Part shown: in pieces, positions 44,644 to 57,464 of the stretch
How positions within the stretch are numbered: position 1 is the stretch's first letter
How the letters are laid out: each line of letters starts with the position of its first letter
Assembly: GCA_958009085.1 (NCBI GenBank)
Contig: OY253670.1
Span: 372,001-436,000, forward strand
DNA from: Protoeuglena noctilucae
Taxonomy: Eukaryota; Chlorophyta; Pedinophyceae; Marsupiomonadales; Marsupiomonadaceae
Length of the DNA: 64,000 nucleotides
Direction of reading: 5' to 3'
The notes under the pieces: model-generated
Told to the model about the DNA's origin: nothing
Databases searched by the model: none
The model's input: the letters and a program-made list of their open reading frames with translations, nothing else
Made by a program: the position numbers and the translations under genes

Positions 44644-45973
44644 CGGACGGCGGACTGCCTGAAGAGAGACCCTGCACCTTCTGCCAGCCTAGCGCCAATG
44701 TCCGGGAGCTCTGGGTGATCCGGGCCTGCGAGCGTGCAGAGAGAAAAGGCTAGCGTCGGCAGCGTGGCCAGGCAGCCGGGACGGGGGACGCGTCAAGCAC
44801 CCACGGCGCCCACATCCCTGTCGCTGCCGGGCAGGACAGCGGCATGGTCGGGGAGTCTGTGGGCGGTGAAACCCAGTCCGGCCAAGGAGCGCGCAACAAG
44901 CATGCGCCGACGACTCTCAGAGCGGAGTTGGAGGGCCGAAACCCCGCCATCGCTCGGGGAGACCTCTGGCCCACGAATTCCCGAGAAATGGACACCCTCG
45001 TCGTGGGCGACCCGAGCGACCCGTGCGATGAGAGCAATGAGGCCAGGAAAGACGAGCGCCGAACGCATCTCGCTCGCGCTCGGCCCTTCGCTGAGCTGTG
45101 TGGGCAGGCAGCTCACCCTGCCCCCTCGGGACGCCCACGACGTCGGTGTGAGCAGTATCTAGCTCGTGACGTACCGGAGATGCTGCCGCCTTGCGGGAAA
45201 ACGAGCTTTATCCCCCGGGCCGGCTCGGCAACAACGCCCCTGCTTGAGGCTGACCGGCCTCGGCCATGCGCCCGCGTCACTTCCGGAGTAAAAGCACCTT
45301 CTGCATGCTCATGCGCGCCCCCCCCCGTACCTGTCAGACAAGCAGTGCCCGCCAATGGTGTGTCGCGGAGCGTCGGGAGCTGGCTTGATTGCACACGACA
45401 ACGATGCTTCTCGGCAGACGGCTGAAGCGGCCCGCCTAGGGCAGCGTCATCGCCCCTCCTTGCCAGTGCACGCGCGGCTGCGCGCTTGTGACGGCCTTTG
45501 CCCCATGCTGCGGCGGGGATGGCCGGGCGCGCTTCTCTCACGGCTCATGCTTCGAACGTACGCCAAGACCGACGGGGTGAGCGCCTCTGCGGGGTCGCCT
45601 TTTGGCCATCCAGGGCCCATTCGGGGGACCTAGGCGCCCGCCGCGCGCGCTCAACGCTCCTGGAGCCTCCGCGCCGCGCAGAGAGCACCATCACAGCCGT
45701 ACTTACGCGCGCACTGCTGGTTTGGGAAGGACCTAGGCCGCCTGGCGGGGGAACGGAACCTGAGGATATGCGTGCACGCCCGCAGGCGCTTCACTGCTTC
45801 GCCCCAAGGTGCCGCGCTTGGCATGCCGCACCATTGTATCTGGGTCTTGAATCCACTGTCGGCCGCCTTGCCATCCGATGCGGTTTTCTATGCCAAACCA
45901 CTGCTGACTGCTCTGCTCCCGTCCACCCACGGCCCCCGCGGCGGACGACCGCGATGAAAGGATTGCCTATGCA
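44644..45973. other. No supported gene
   Basis: About 1.3 kb between the divergent FxP-repeat gene (-) and the nucleotidyltransferase (+). Several open frames exist on both strands, but none shows conserved blocks or a coherent chain of exons. The true 5' exon of the nucleotidyltransferase is probably in the right-hand part. Confidence 0.4.
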
Positions 45974-48900
45974 GAGTTAGAAGAGTATGTTCTGGAGGAT
46001 GTCGTCGGCCCGCCGCCGCCGACCGCGGGCCGCGAGCAAGCCGACGCGGGCCCGTCTGGGCGCCCGGCCGCGGGGAAGGGGAGGTCCCCGAAGGATTTGC
46101 GGCGCCGCAAGGGTGTGGGCGTCGCGAGGGACGATATCGCGCAGCGTCGGCGTGCGAGGACGCAGCGCGAAGGGGTGCTGTTCCGTGGGGAACACCCCCT
46201 GGACTGCTCGGCATTGCCCAGCGAAGTCCGGGCAGTCCTGTCATACATCACGTGAGACGCTGTCACGACTACAAGACCTTGTCCAATCGATTGCTGGACT
46301 GGTCTGGGCCGCGTGTCGCGTGCTGACTCACCTGGCTATCGGGCACACCACCGCAGGAAGCAGGGGCACGACGTGTGGCTTGCGGGCGGGCCTGTCCGGG
46401 ACCTATTGATGGACCGTCCCGTGAAGGACTGGGACCTAGTGACGTCGATGCCTCCCGGCGAATGGCGCGTGCTGTGGCGTGCGCCGGGAGCACGAAGCGT
46501 CGCCATCTACGGGATGAGGTTTAAGGTGGGTGCAAGCCACGGGGCACTTACGGGGGCCCTGACATGTAGAAGCCGTTACGGTCATTGCTCGACTCCTGAA
46601 GTGTACCCGGATCCTCGGAGGGGTGCGGCAGACGTGCTTTCAGACGTGCTTTGCAAGCGCGCCTCGACCGCCCTTTCGTGCTACGCAGGTCGCTGACGTG
46701 AAGCTGAACAGCAAGCACCACTTGCAAGTGACGCACATCGCCGCGTTCATGGACAAGCACTGCCCCCCGCCGCTCGCGTCCCTGGGAGTCGACCCCAACT
46801 CCCTGCGGGCCCGTTTCCAACGCACCGAGTCAGGGCGTGACGGCGAGGACGACGACGAGGATGACGACGGTGACGGGAAGCGCGCGGGAGGGGGGCGGAA
46901 GGGCGGGAAACGCAAGAATCTGGACGCTTTCAGGGTCTGGCGGTCGTGGGTGCGGTACTTGCAAAAGGAGACGGCACGGCGTGACTTCACGGTCAACAGC
47001 ATGTGAGCGCCCGCGCTGGTCACAACAGCGGGCGCCCAGCGCCGGGATGGAAGCCGCTTCGTGCTGCGGGGTCGCGTCGGTCACGACTGACTCCCGATCG
47101 TGCTTTGCGCTGCCAGCGCCATTCGTGGGTTTGGCCGGACGTGCTTTGTGCTGAGGGCGCCCGCAGGCTCTTCAACGCGACGCACGAGGTGCTCTTTGAC
47201 TTCCACGGCGGCCTCCCGGACGTCTCAGCGGGGCTCCTGCGCACGGTGGGGGACCCCAGGGATGCAATGGCAGAAGACGCAGCTCGCACGTTGCGCGGGA
47301 TGCGGTTCGCGGCGAGGCTCGGGTTCCGCGTGCACCCGGCCACGGAGAAAGCCATGAGGTGATTGCGATCACGCCTTGGGGGCATTGTATGTGATGCTTG
47401 CACAGGCAGTCGTCGGTTGGGAGCAATGCGCGATACGCTTGCAGGCACGGTGGTCGGAGTGGACCCCAAGCTCAGATGCGACCATCGCTGGCATGCCCCT
47501 CACTTCGCCCCTTTCCTAACTTCGCCCCGCCCCTCTCTCTGCAGGGTCGCTCGTGTCGATGCGCTGCCCACCGGCCGCATCCGCTACGAAGCGCACAAGA
47601 CGCTGCTGGACCCGGGGCGCGCAGACGTGCTGCGGATGATGTGGGAGTGGGGGCAGCTGCAGCACGTTTTGCCGGACTTGTACGGGCGATTGGTGCAGAC
47701 GCGGGCGAGGGACGGGGGATGTCAGCAGGACAGCGTGTTTCGCTTGCTGAGGGAGACGGCGCCGGGACAGGCGAGTGGGTGGGCTTAGTCAGTGGTGGTA
47801 GCAGCAGTGGGGCAGGCAGGCGAGCACGAGCATGCTGTCAGTAGAAGGCAGTAGTGAAGCACCATTGCCTTTTTTTGCCGTCTTATTTAAAGTTAGTATG
47901 TTTGATAGCCGCAGAGCAACGATGGCGCATCGGGGTGGTGGACCGACAGCTCTGCGGACTCGGAAGTCATGGATCGGATGGGAGAGCCACTCTCCGTGCT
48001 GGTGAGCGGAAGAGAGCGGAAGAGAGAGATAGCAGCTTGCGTGTCTGACAATTGAGACCGTTGCGTGCAAACCGTCACTTGTAACTTGTGACGGTTACGC
48101 GTCGCTCCACACCTGTGCACCCCGCAGACATCGTTGTTGGCCCGGTGGGTCCTGACTCCCTCCTCTTGGCCCAGCGCCGTTCGCTCCGAGGTCGTCGCCG
48201 CGTCGAGGGCCGCGAAGAGGGCAGAGCACGTTGCGCGTGACCTGGAGGGTCCGTGGCCGAGGGCCGAGGGCGATGCGGAGGTGTTGCCCCGGTCGCTACG
48301 GGGGTCTCTCCTCCAGTGGCCCATCATCGGTGCCAAGAAGGGTGAGGGAATGCTGAATGCGAGTTTCTTTAGTGTCTATAGTGTCTAAAATTGTGAGGTT
48401 GTCTGACCATTGCACCTCGCTCTCTCGCTCTTCCCAATGCCATGACCTACACGTGTGGAAGACCCTGCCCACCCTCGTCAACTCACAGTCTCCACTCTCT
48501 CATTCAAAACCAGTCACAGCACCTGTCCTGCTTGCAGAGGGGAAGGCGAAAGACCCGACACCGCTCGAGCGATGGGCTTCAGACTTCGCCCAGGCGAACC
48601 CCACCCTGGCCCGACTCTCTATCGCACGCATCCTCCGCGCCACCGCCGACGCGCCCCTGCACCCCAGCACAGCAACAACGGCAGGGAGCAGCGACGGGGC
48701 AACCAACAATGCGCCCCTGCTCCCCAGCACAGCAGCGGCGGCGGCGGGGAGCATCGACGGCGCACCCACCAACTCCCCTGTTTCGGATATTGGATCGAAT
48801 CCCACCGACGCCTCTGACGCCCCTACCGCTTCCTCCTCCACCGCTGCGCCATCGGAACATCCATCAGAGCGACCCTCGCAACACCCATCAAGACACTTGC

Positions 48901-49901
48901 CCTTAGGACCCTCCGAGCGTGCCCGCTTCTTCTCTCTAGCTGTCGCGCTCGGCCCCGTGGGTCTCGCCAGGCTCGCCTGGGCTCTGGCATTGAGCGAGGA
49001 CGCCGTCCGCGTTCTCACGGCGTTCACGGTGTCTAGGCGGGACGCGGACTTTGCTGCCGCGGAGGTCGCGAGGCGCCTGACGGTGCAGGCGGTTCTGGCG
49101 GTGGCGCTGCCAGAAAGCGTGGGGCTGCGGTGGGAGGGGGCCGCGGGGCCGTGGGCGCTGGAGGAGGGGGGCGTGCGTGCGGGGGGAGATGCGTCTGGGG
49201 GCGTGGCGACGGTATCGGGTGTGGCAGATGGGGTGGTGGGGGCGGGTGTGGCAGAGGCGGGGACGGTGTTGGGGACTGCAGAGGTGGGGACAGTGGTTGG
49301 GATGGCGGAGGGCGGCTCGAGGGGCGGTGGGGAGGGGGCGGAGTCGGGCAGTCGGTCAAGAGAGCGAGAAGAGGGGGTAGAGAGGGCGTCAGAGTGGGCA
49401 GGGCCGACGGTCGAGGCGCTGCGGGGCTGTGGGATGGAGGTGATGCGGGTGAGTGACCGTGGTTGGGGAAGAATGGCTGCAAAATGTGTCGTATCTTCTG
49501 CATCTCTGTTAACAACAATCATTTTGCAACAATCTAATCATTCGTCTCTCTTCAACTCTTCCCAGTATCCCCCAGAGATGGCTCCGTTTCTGACACCGGT
49601 CGGCAGGGAAGCATTGGCAGAGGGGCGCGGGGGGCTGAGCGTATGGGCAGCTGATGCCGCACTGTCAGGGGCGCTCGTCAGAGCCTTGCAGGGCCAAGCG
49701 GGAAGGTGGGTGGAGGTGGTTGGGGCTGCAGAGTCGGGAAAGTCCAAAGGGGGACGTGGGGCAGGGGGCGGGGGTGAGAGTGGGGGCGGGGGCGAGGGCG
49801 GGGGTGGGGGAAGTGGCAAGGGGGGTGGCAAAGGCAAGGGCGGGGCGAAGGCTGTGTGGGTGACTAAGAAAAGGAGATCGGGGGCGAAGGCGAAACGCTA
49901 G
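45974..49901 (+). CDS. Class II nucleotidyltransferase, PcnB-type poly(A) polymerase / CCA-adding family
   Basis: The first supported exon begins after TATGCAG at 45973 (ELEEYVLED); an upstream start exon is needed. Catalytic exon (about 46357-46525): GHDVWLAGGPVRDLLMDRPV with KDWDLVT, the GG and DxD of class II nucleotidyltransferases. Next come VTHIAAFMDK and RRDFTVNSM, NATHEVLFDFHGGLPDV, LRTVGDPRDAMAEDAARTLR with GMRFAARLGFRV, then RIRYEAHKTLLDPGRADVLR with WGQLQHVLPDLY. The last block resembles the RLFEE...GLL..LFP region of bacterial PcnB, so poly(A) polymerase is slightly preferred over CCA addition. Later exons add a long tail ending in Gly/Lys-rich repeats (GGGKGKGGAKAVWVTKKRR). An acidic insert (DDDEDDDGDGKR) interrupts the palm. 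One intron has a GC donor (CAG|GCGAGT near 47770). An organellar location is likely but unproven. Confidence 0.8.
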
Positions 49902-50201
49902 CTGTGCTGCTGTTGCAACAGTAGTATACTGTTGTGCTAGCGGTGATACTGGGGTGAGACCATGCTACTTGGGGTGTTACCGAGGCCATCTGGGCTCGCA
50001 TGATGCTTTAAGATGAGCTTGCTTTCAATGCCTGCTTCGACTGATATGAAGCAAGGACTTCGCCGATAGAGGCAAATCTAAGCATAGCTGCTTCATACCG
50101 ACGGCGTTCGTCATCGATAGCAACAACATGCGACACCCGCCATGTCGTGAGCCATTCAACATCCACAAAGACATTACCCCACCACATGCTTCGCCAATCA
50201 T
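49902..50201. other. Convergent 3' flanks
   Basis: Short A/T-richer stretch between the stop codons of the nucleotidyltransferase (+) and snurportin (-). No feature seen. Confidence 0.45.
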
Positions 50202-52498
50202 TCACCCTGTCCCCCCCTCCGCCATCTCCACCTCCTCCTCTCCCCCCGCCCCCATCGCCACCCCCACGCCCGCCCCCGCCCCTGCACCCCGCGCCCACTC
50301 GCCACTCCCCACCTCCTCAATGCGCACTCCCCCGCTCCCGAAACCCCGAAACGACGCGTCACCCGCGCCCGCGCCCTGCCCCAGCCCTCCCCACACCCCA
50401 AACGACGCCCCCGCACCCGCACCCCCCTCCGCACTCCCAGACCCACCCTGGCTCAACGGCTCCTCCACCCAGACCCTCCCGGTGCTCGCGCTGCTCCCTG
50501 GCCCCGCGGGCGCCCCATTCCTGTCGTCATCGTCCCCTATTTCCTCAATCACCACACCCCCTGGGTTCCTTGCAAACCCCACCCTCGTCGCACCGTCTGC
50601 CGCCCCCGCTTCGCACCCACCCATCACCGCATCGATACCCAGCGGCTCATTCCTCGCCATGTACTGAAAAAGGACCTTGCTCCAGGTGTCTGCGCGGCCC
50701 CGGCGCTGGTTGCCCACCCCCTCCAATCGCAGGTCCGCACCGGCAGGCGCGCCTCCCTGCAGCACAATCCCGCCCTCACGCACCGAGAATCGCAGCAGGC
50801 GGCCGTCGGGGGCCATGGGCCGGCCGGGACCGGCGCGCTGTGCGTCCATGAAGGCATTTGGCATGCGTGCCACGACGACGGGCGGGTCGTCCTCTGGGGT
50901 GGTACAGGAGATGGGGTGGAGGGTGAGGGTGGGGGTGGCAGGGTGGCATTTGAGACCCTGACAGCCCCGTCCATCCTCAGCCACATCAAATAGATATGCA
51001 GTCAGAACATAATATGCATATAATACATCCAATGCAAGTCGCCGCCTCACCGGTGGCCACGGTGCCGTCCATCCTCAGCCGCAGCGACACGACTTGGTGC
51101 GTGGGGACGCGCCCCTCCGCATCGGTCTCCAGAAAGAACCGACTGCAGGAGGGGTCCTTCCAGAGTAGAGCCAGGGGCGTGCCGCCCGGCGCGTACATCA
51201 TGCCCTTGTGAAGGAACAGCAGGCCGTCCCGATCGAACTCGACGGACGCGTCGCGATATGCCTGCCGCACCCCCTGCGCCGTCGCCGGCCAAAAGGGCAC
51301 CACCCGGAATTCGAACGGACACCCGTCCTTCCCCCGCGGACCCTCGCACGCGGCCTCGGCCCGGCTGCCACGGCTGTCTCCCATCTCCGCGTCCCCCTCC
51401 TCTTCTTGCACCCCACCCTGGCGCCCTGCACCGGGAACGCCACCCACCGCGAACCCCTCGTCTTCGCTGCTTTTCGAGTGCGCCCAAAACAGCCGGAAAT
51501 CCGCGCCGCAGTCCTCCAGTGCCACCCCGCGCCACGCAACCACGTCTGTCACCCAAAAGACGCCCCGCTGCTCATCAAACACGCAGTCCAGCACGCAGCC
51601 GTCCGCGCCCTGCGACGAGCCTAAACCACCGCCAGGAAGCCTCGACCTGAGAGGGCCGAAGCAGCAGCGGGGTTGCAGTGGGTGGTGGGGGGGGCGGGCA
51701 TAGTGCACCTGAGACACCCTGCCACCTGTGTCACGGCAGGTCGTGCTGGCTTGGCTCAGTTGCTGGAGATGCAATGGTAGGCTTGTAGTTGCGTTCACGT
51801 GACTCCCCGTGACTCTTGCAACTCACTTGAACCTCCGAATGACAACCCCTGTCCTGTTGCGTGCGACCGTCCACCCTGCGCCGCTGGCCACAAGGCACCG
51901 CTGTCCCTCCGGCCGCGCCATCACCAGCCATTGGTCCCCCAGGTCCCCCGGGACGCTCGTCATCCATTCCGGGTGCATCATTTGGCGGGACCAGAACTCG
52001 CGCATACGTGCGCTCTGGCCTGCGAGCAGCCGGAAACACATTCGGCAAAATGACGTGATAAAATCGCAACAATAGTTGCCATCTACGCGGCGTCGAGGAC
52101 GAAGGGCCGGCCAGCGCAGGGAGAGGACCGCAGCACTCACTTGGGACCACGGCCGTAGTCGAGGGCAGGCCCGGCGTGGACATGGGGGCGTCCGACGCGG
52201 TGTCCGAGTCGGTGCCCCGCATCGCACTCTGCGGAACAGGTGCGAGCGCCTCATCGAGCCATCCCAGGCCGAGTAATCTCAGGTTTACGCCCAAGAGCCA
52301 ACGCCAGCGCACGCCGTCGCCCACCTGCGCCATCTCCTCATGATGCGCGCGCGCTAGTTTGATCGCCAGCTCTCGGCGCTTGCTGCGGTCCCGCTGCGCC
52401 GCCTCCAGCGCCCGCTTCCTCCGCTTCTCTTGGAAGCTCGCCGCATCCGCGGCCTTCAGCCCCTTCGGCATGCCCTGCCGTGCACGCCCGCGCGCCAC
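50202..52498 (-). CDS. SNUPN: Snurportin-1 (m3G-cap snRNP import adaptor)
   Basis: Exon 1 (52498-52325) has SFQEKRRKRALEAAQRDRSK and ELAIKLARAHHEEM, an importin-beta-binding-like basic helix. After a linker exon come MMHPEWMTSVPGDLGDQWLV with PEGQRCLVASGAGWTVARNR, then SRLPGGG, CVLDCVFDEQRGVFWVTDVV, and ADFRLFWAHSKSSE. These are the cap-binding domain blocks of snurportin (P-x-G-K/QRC, the LP-G-G turn, LDC, DV-x-W, FR-x-FW). The next block, DGLLFLHKGMMYAPGGTPLA, also matches. The adaptor carries trimethyl-capped snRNPs into the nucleus. The C-terminus is extended by an acidic and Gly/Ala-rich region ending at 50202, longer than in animals. Confidence 0.88.
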
Positions 52499-52995
52499 GT
52501 GGGCACGACAAGGGACACGCAGCCTCTCCCGACGCCGCGCGCGACGAAGTTACCAATTTGACAGGCGGGCAGCGGAACGTTCTTTCGTGCGCGCGAGCAG
52601 GCGTCCCGAGGGGCGAGAGGATCGGAATTTTGCGCGCGTCAAGCGAGCAGCGAACTCGATATGGCGCTGGACTCGTCGCTCTGCCAGCCATCGCTCTCAT
52701 TCGGGCGTGCGTTGCTTGCCAGACACTCGGTGCCCATGAAGCGCCTACGAACGATGCATTGCGCGAGAGATGCATTCCCCCGTTCGTACATGTGACAACC
52801 TTGAGGCGAGCCGGGGTCCTAGGAGCATCATGTTCGCGGGGCCTTCGGGCCTGGGGGTTTCTCGCCGCGCCTTCGCATTCGTGCGGGTGAGCGCAAGCGA
52901 GTGCTGCCTGTTATTATGCCTTACACCGTTCGGATTGCAACGCAACCCAACGCGCCCCTCCGCTCGCCGCGCAGGCCAGTCGCGGCGCACGGACG
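52499..52995. other. Divergent intergenic region, snurportin / SelO
   Basis: Shared upstream region. An in-frame ATG upstream could add a presequence to SelO, but the frame that would encode MFAGPSGLGVSRRAF (52830) is not the SelO frame. Confidence 0.4.
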
Positions 52996-55321
52996 ATGGT
53001 GCTCGCCACGAGTGCTCCCGGCGTCGCCCCCGCCGCGGCGCCGGCGTCGGGCCGCCTCGTGGCGCTGGAGGAGCTTGCGTTCACCAACAGCTTTCAGGCG
53101 GAGCTCCCTGCCGACCCCGAGCCCCGTTCCTTCATCCGCCAAGTGTCCGGCGCGGCCTACAGCCGTGTCCTCCCGACCCCCGCCGATGGCGAGCCCCGCC
53201 TGGTCTGCGCCTCGCGGGAGTGTGCGGAGCTATTGGGACTGGACCCTTCGGAGCTGTCGCGCCCGGAGTTCGCGCTCGTTTTCGGCGGCAGCGCGGTCTT
53301 GCCTGGTATGGACCCCTACGCGCAATGCTACGGAGGGCACCAGTTCGGCACGTGGGCGGGGCAGCTGGGCGACGGGCGCGCCATCACACTGGCGGAGGTG
53401 TCGCCCGAGGGCCGGGCTTCCCAGGAGGTGCAGCTGAAGGGAGCGGGGCAGACGCCTTACTCGCGCCGCGCGGATGGCCGCGCAGTGCTCCGATCGTCTT
53501 TGCGAGAGTTCATCTGCTCCGAGGCCATGCACCATTTGGGCGTCCCCACCACGCGCGCCCTGTGCCTGGTGGCCACGGGTGCCCCCGTCGTGCGCGATAT
53601 GTTTTACATGGGCGATCCGAAGGTCGAGCCCGGCGCAGTGACGACCCGCGTGGCGCCCAGTTTCGTGCGCTTTGGCACCTTCCAGCTCCCCGTGTCTCGC
53701 GGCGACAAGGCCCTCGCGCGGCGCGTGGCGGGGTACGTCATCCGGCGGCATTTCCCGCAGCATTGGGACGGCAAGGCGGAGATGGATGCGGAGAGCGAGA
53801 GCGAGCCCAAGGGGTATGACGTGGAGGGGTGGCTGCGGGAGGTGGCGGAGCGCACGGGGCGGCTTGTCGCAAAGTGGCAGCTGGTGAGGCAGGAGCAGTG
53901 GCTGGTCTTGAAGTGGATGGGGCGGTGGCAGGTGGCGTGGTGGCATGGGCGGGGTTGCAAGTAGCGTGTGCGGATGCGGGTGCGTGGGCTATCGGGAGGA
54001 CAAGAGCTGTGCGCTTATCTGTGTTTGCGCAGGTTGGGTTTGTCCACGGCGTGCTCAACACGGACAACATGAGCATCCTGGGAGTCACGATCGACTACGG
54101 CCCGTATGGGTTCTTGGAGGCGTTCGATCCCACCTTCACGCCCAACACGACCGATATGCCGGGGCGCAGGCGAGGTTCCGGGATGAGAATGGGGTGCAGC
54201 GATACGATGCCGACAAAGCGTGTGGCACTACAACAAACAGCGCCCCTCTCATCGGTCTCAACGTGCAGGTATGCGTTCCAGGAGCAGCCGGAGATCGGGC
54301 ACTGGAACCTGGTGATGCTGGCGAATGCGTTGATCGGGGCGCGCCTCGTGGGCAAGGCCGCCGCTGAGCGTGCCCTGGGGGCCTACTGTGACGCTTTGCA
54401 GAAGACGTACACGGCGGGCATTGCGAAGAAGATGGGGCTCAAGTGAATCGCGCAAAGCGACAAAATGGCTGTCTCTTCAGCTTGGCACTTTGGCTATGCG
54501 CAAGTGTCTGTTCGCTGTCGATGTCGCACGCTTGCGCAGCAGCTCTGCGTGGCTGCGCTTATACTTGCCTTCCCGCGCCTCTTTCACCTCGCAGGGCGTA
54601 CGACGGTGATCTGTCGGTGTCGTTCCACCAGCTCATGTACGACTCCCAGGCGGATTTCACCCGGACCTTCCGGGCATTGTCGACCGTCGACCCGGACGGG
54701 ACGGACGAGGTGCCCGAGGCGCTGCTGCGGGAGGTGATGCGGAGGGCGCCGGAGAACGAAAGCGCGGCGGCCAAGGGCAAGGGCATGCAGTCGCCGGTCG
54801 TCGAGTTGATCGCCAACGCCAGGCCGGCCGGCGGCGACGCTTCGGGGCGCACGAGCTTCGGCAGCGCGGCGAGCGGGGCGGGGGACGAGGGCGAGTGGGA
54901 GGGGCTGCGGCGGCGGTGGGCGGAGTGGGTGGCCAAGTACCGTGCGGCGCTGCGGGCGGAGGGGCGGTCCTGGGAGGAGCGGCGGAGAGAGCAGGACTCG
55001 GCCAATCCCATGTACATCCCGCGCAACTGGCTGGCGCAAGTGGCGATCGAGGCTGCCGAGGTGAGGGGCGGCAGGGTGGCGCAGGCAGGCAGGTAGGGTA
55101 GCGGGGCGCCTTGCTTTCCCTGCGCCGCAAACGCAGCTCGCGCTTCATTGCATCGCTCGGTTGCGCCGCCGCAGAAAGGGGATTATTCGCGGGTCCAGGA
55201 GCTGCACGAGGTGCTGAAGCGGCCGTACGAGGAGCAGGAGGGCCGCGAGATGTATGCGGACGTCGCGCCGCCAGAATATGCGACACGGCCGGGGGTCGTG
55301 TGCCTCTCGTGCTCGTCGTAG
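52996..55321 (+). CDS. SELENOO: SelO protein-AMPylating pseudokinase, Cys form
   Basis: The first exon (52996 to about 53889) has [40 protein letters not shown] with [57 protein letters not shown] and [11 protein letters not shown]. Next comes [20 protein letters not shown] with [13 protein letters not shown] (the metal-binding N and D). [34 protein letters not shown] and [19 protein letters not shown] follow, then the C-terminal exon ending GVVCLSCSS. Known SelO enzymes transfer AMP to proteins in mitochondria or bacteria. The penultimate region has Cys where animal SelO has selenocysteine. The intron after TTDMPGRR is GC-AG (CAG|GCGAGG near 54164), fixed by the conserved continuation YAFQ. 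Confidence 0.95.
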
Positions 55322-55472
55322 TTCCATCGCCGCATGCTATCGCCAGCACTTTTTCTAAGCCGTTTGCGGCTGTTTATCGGGTTGGCTGGTCCTAAGCAGT
55401 TGAACACGCATGCAGGCGTTGGTTACGCTCCGATCCATGGTCTAGCCATCACACAGCCCCTGCAGCATGACG

Positions 55473-57174
55473 CTACGTGTCCGTAGCCCTGCGCTCGACT
55501 CCGAGCATGCCCTTGGCGGCCTCATACGCGACGAAGCGCATGCCATTATGGGGCAGCACGCGCAGTGCGTTGGCAGCCATCCCACGGTAGAAGCCACGGT
55601 ACCCCTCCTGGCGCCACAGGGCCACCACAGCGGAGACCAGACCACTGGCGTGGTCCCCGGGCATCTGCATGCGCCGCCGAATCGTGTCCAGGGGATAGCA
55701 GCACAGCGTGGCTGCGGGCAAGAGAGCGAGCCACCCACTCACAATGGAATTGCAGCCAATTGACCCGCAAAGCGGCGGTGCGATCGTTGAGCGCAGCGCC
55801 GACGCGCTTTGGACCCGCTGGCGCAAGCGACGAGGCTGGCTCGCGCGCCCTCACCGATGCTCCCCGCAAGCGCCCCCAAAACAGCGTTCACAGCCACCAG
55901 CTGGTCGCCCTGGCCGCGCCGCTCGAACAGACGCAGCCCAACCGCCCCCGCCGGCCGGCCGTCTGCCCCCGCCGCGCCCCCTTCCTCGTAGACAAGCGCC
56001 TTAAGGGCGTCATAGCATGCAAAGTTGATGCCCGCGTACGGCGCGACCCCCAACATCGCCGCGGGGAGGCCCCGGTAGAACCCTCGCGCGCCCTCGGTGC
56101 GCGCTATCGACGCGGCGGTGGCCACGAGGCCTCGGCGGGACGCCCCACGAGCCACCGGCATCGCCATGCGGAGCCTCAGGGTGTCGAGAGGATGCGTGGC
56201 GGCTGTGGCTGTGACTCCCGCCAGGGACCCTGCCAACAGACGCTCCGCTGGGGACAGGTAAGGCGTGTCCCTGCCACGGGCGAACACCCTAGGGCGGAGA
56301 CGGGAGGTGGCGCATGAGAGCGGTCATCGCGGCGGTGGTGTAGCGACCGTGCACAACCGGCGCTCGCCGTGCGACTACAATCTTGCTGAGGCGATCCCGT
56401 GCGCTTCCTCGCCTCTTGAAAAAGTCGTTCGATGCCAGCTGCACTGCGGAGTAAGGGAACACGCGTGCCAGGCTGGTGGCGTTGCCCCTCCAGAGCGCCC
56501 AGACACCCTCCTCGCGATAGATTTTGGTGAGAGCTTGCCACACCCCGGTATAGGACTTGGAAGCTAGCCCTGGAGCGCAGGGAATGGGTGCGTAGGTGCG
56601 GCGGGCTGGCACAGCGGGTGGCATAACAGTCCTCGTCATGCCGATTCCTAAAAGAGTCAGCATGTTGCGGCTGCGTTGGGTGTGTGGCAAAGAGCATGGC
56701 ATGGGACCGTTTTGACGCCAATACTGCATCACATGCGCTCTGCCGCACCGCACCTGCGCTCGCCCCGACTCCCTGGACCTGGAACAGAATCTTGACGCGG
56801 TCCAGCGGAGCACTCGATGTCCTCGCAATCGCTCCTGCCAATCAGAATCGGGCGAGGACGGCCCAATTCGCAGAAAGCCCATCGCAGGACTTAGGGTGCA
56901 TGATGAACCACGCAGGAATCCCTCCTAGCAATGTCCGGCGCATGGTTGCAAGAGAAACGTAACTACCAATGCCTCAGTGTCCACGAGGAGGGTCGCGGTA
57001 GAGAGTTCGACGTGCACGAGGCCCGGCACTTCTTCCGGGCTGAAACGATGTCGAGGCAGGAGCGCAGTCACCTGCGACACCTCCTGCCAGTAGCATCTTC
57101 CAGTGGTCATGGACTGACCGAGCGGCCCGCGCCCCATCCCCAGCCTCGGCGCGCAGCACGGCGCCGTGCCCCAT
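55473..57174 (-). CDS. SLC25 mitochondrial carrier (CoA / ATP-Mg type)
   Basis: Exon 1 begins at 57174 (MGHGAVLRAEAGDGARAARS) and ends WKMLLAGGVA at 57072. Exon 2 (from about 56854) supplies GAIARTSSAPLDRVKILFQV, completing the first carrier signature PLDRVK. Exon 3 has YREEGVWALWRGNATSLARV with FPYSAVQLASNDFFKR. Exon 4 has AGSLAGVTATAATHPLDTLR with GFYRGLPAAMLGVAPYAGIN. Exon 5 has LALLPAATLCCYPLDTIRRR with GFYRGMAANALRVLPHNGMR, ending at 55473. The three PxDxx[KR] signatures and paired helices define SLC25. The RG-N-ARVFPY pattern fits the CoA / ATP-Mg-Pi carrier group (SLC25A16, A42, A24). Substrate is inferred only by group. It transports solutes across the inner mitochondrial membrane. 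Confidence 0.88.
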
Positions 57175-57464
57175 CCCCCTCGCTGCGCCCGTCCAGCACC
57201 GGCCCCGTCTAATGCACGGGCCGGCCGCTGGACTCCCGCGTGGTGCCTTTGCTGACTGCAGCTTAGATCGATATGGATGTCTTGCAGCTGTCTGACATCG
57301 TCTGGCACCAATTTCCACTCCTCAAGCAAATGAATGCATGCTTTTCGCCCAAGCCAATCACGTGCATGGAGTCGTGCGCTTCCTGTTAAGCTGCGGCCTC
57401 CTGACCCCTCCCAGCGGACACAGCGACCCACATCGTCATAAAGTTTGCGAGCTCTTGTAACTGC

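Noticed and set aside
44793-45541. Two adjacent minus-strand frames (107 and 142 residues) as a small gene
   Set aside because: No conserved block, no consistent splice join, and composition like the surrounding shadow frames.
48500-49522. 340-residue minus-strand Ser/Pro/Thr-rich frame
   Set aside because: Antisense of the nucleotidyltransferase tail; no splice or family evidence.
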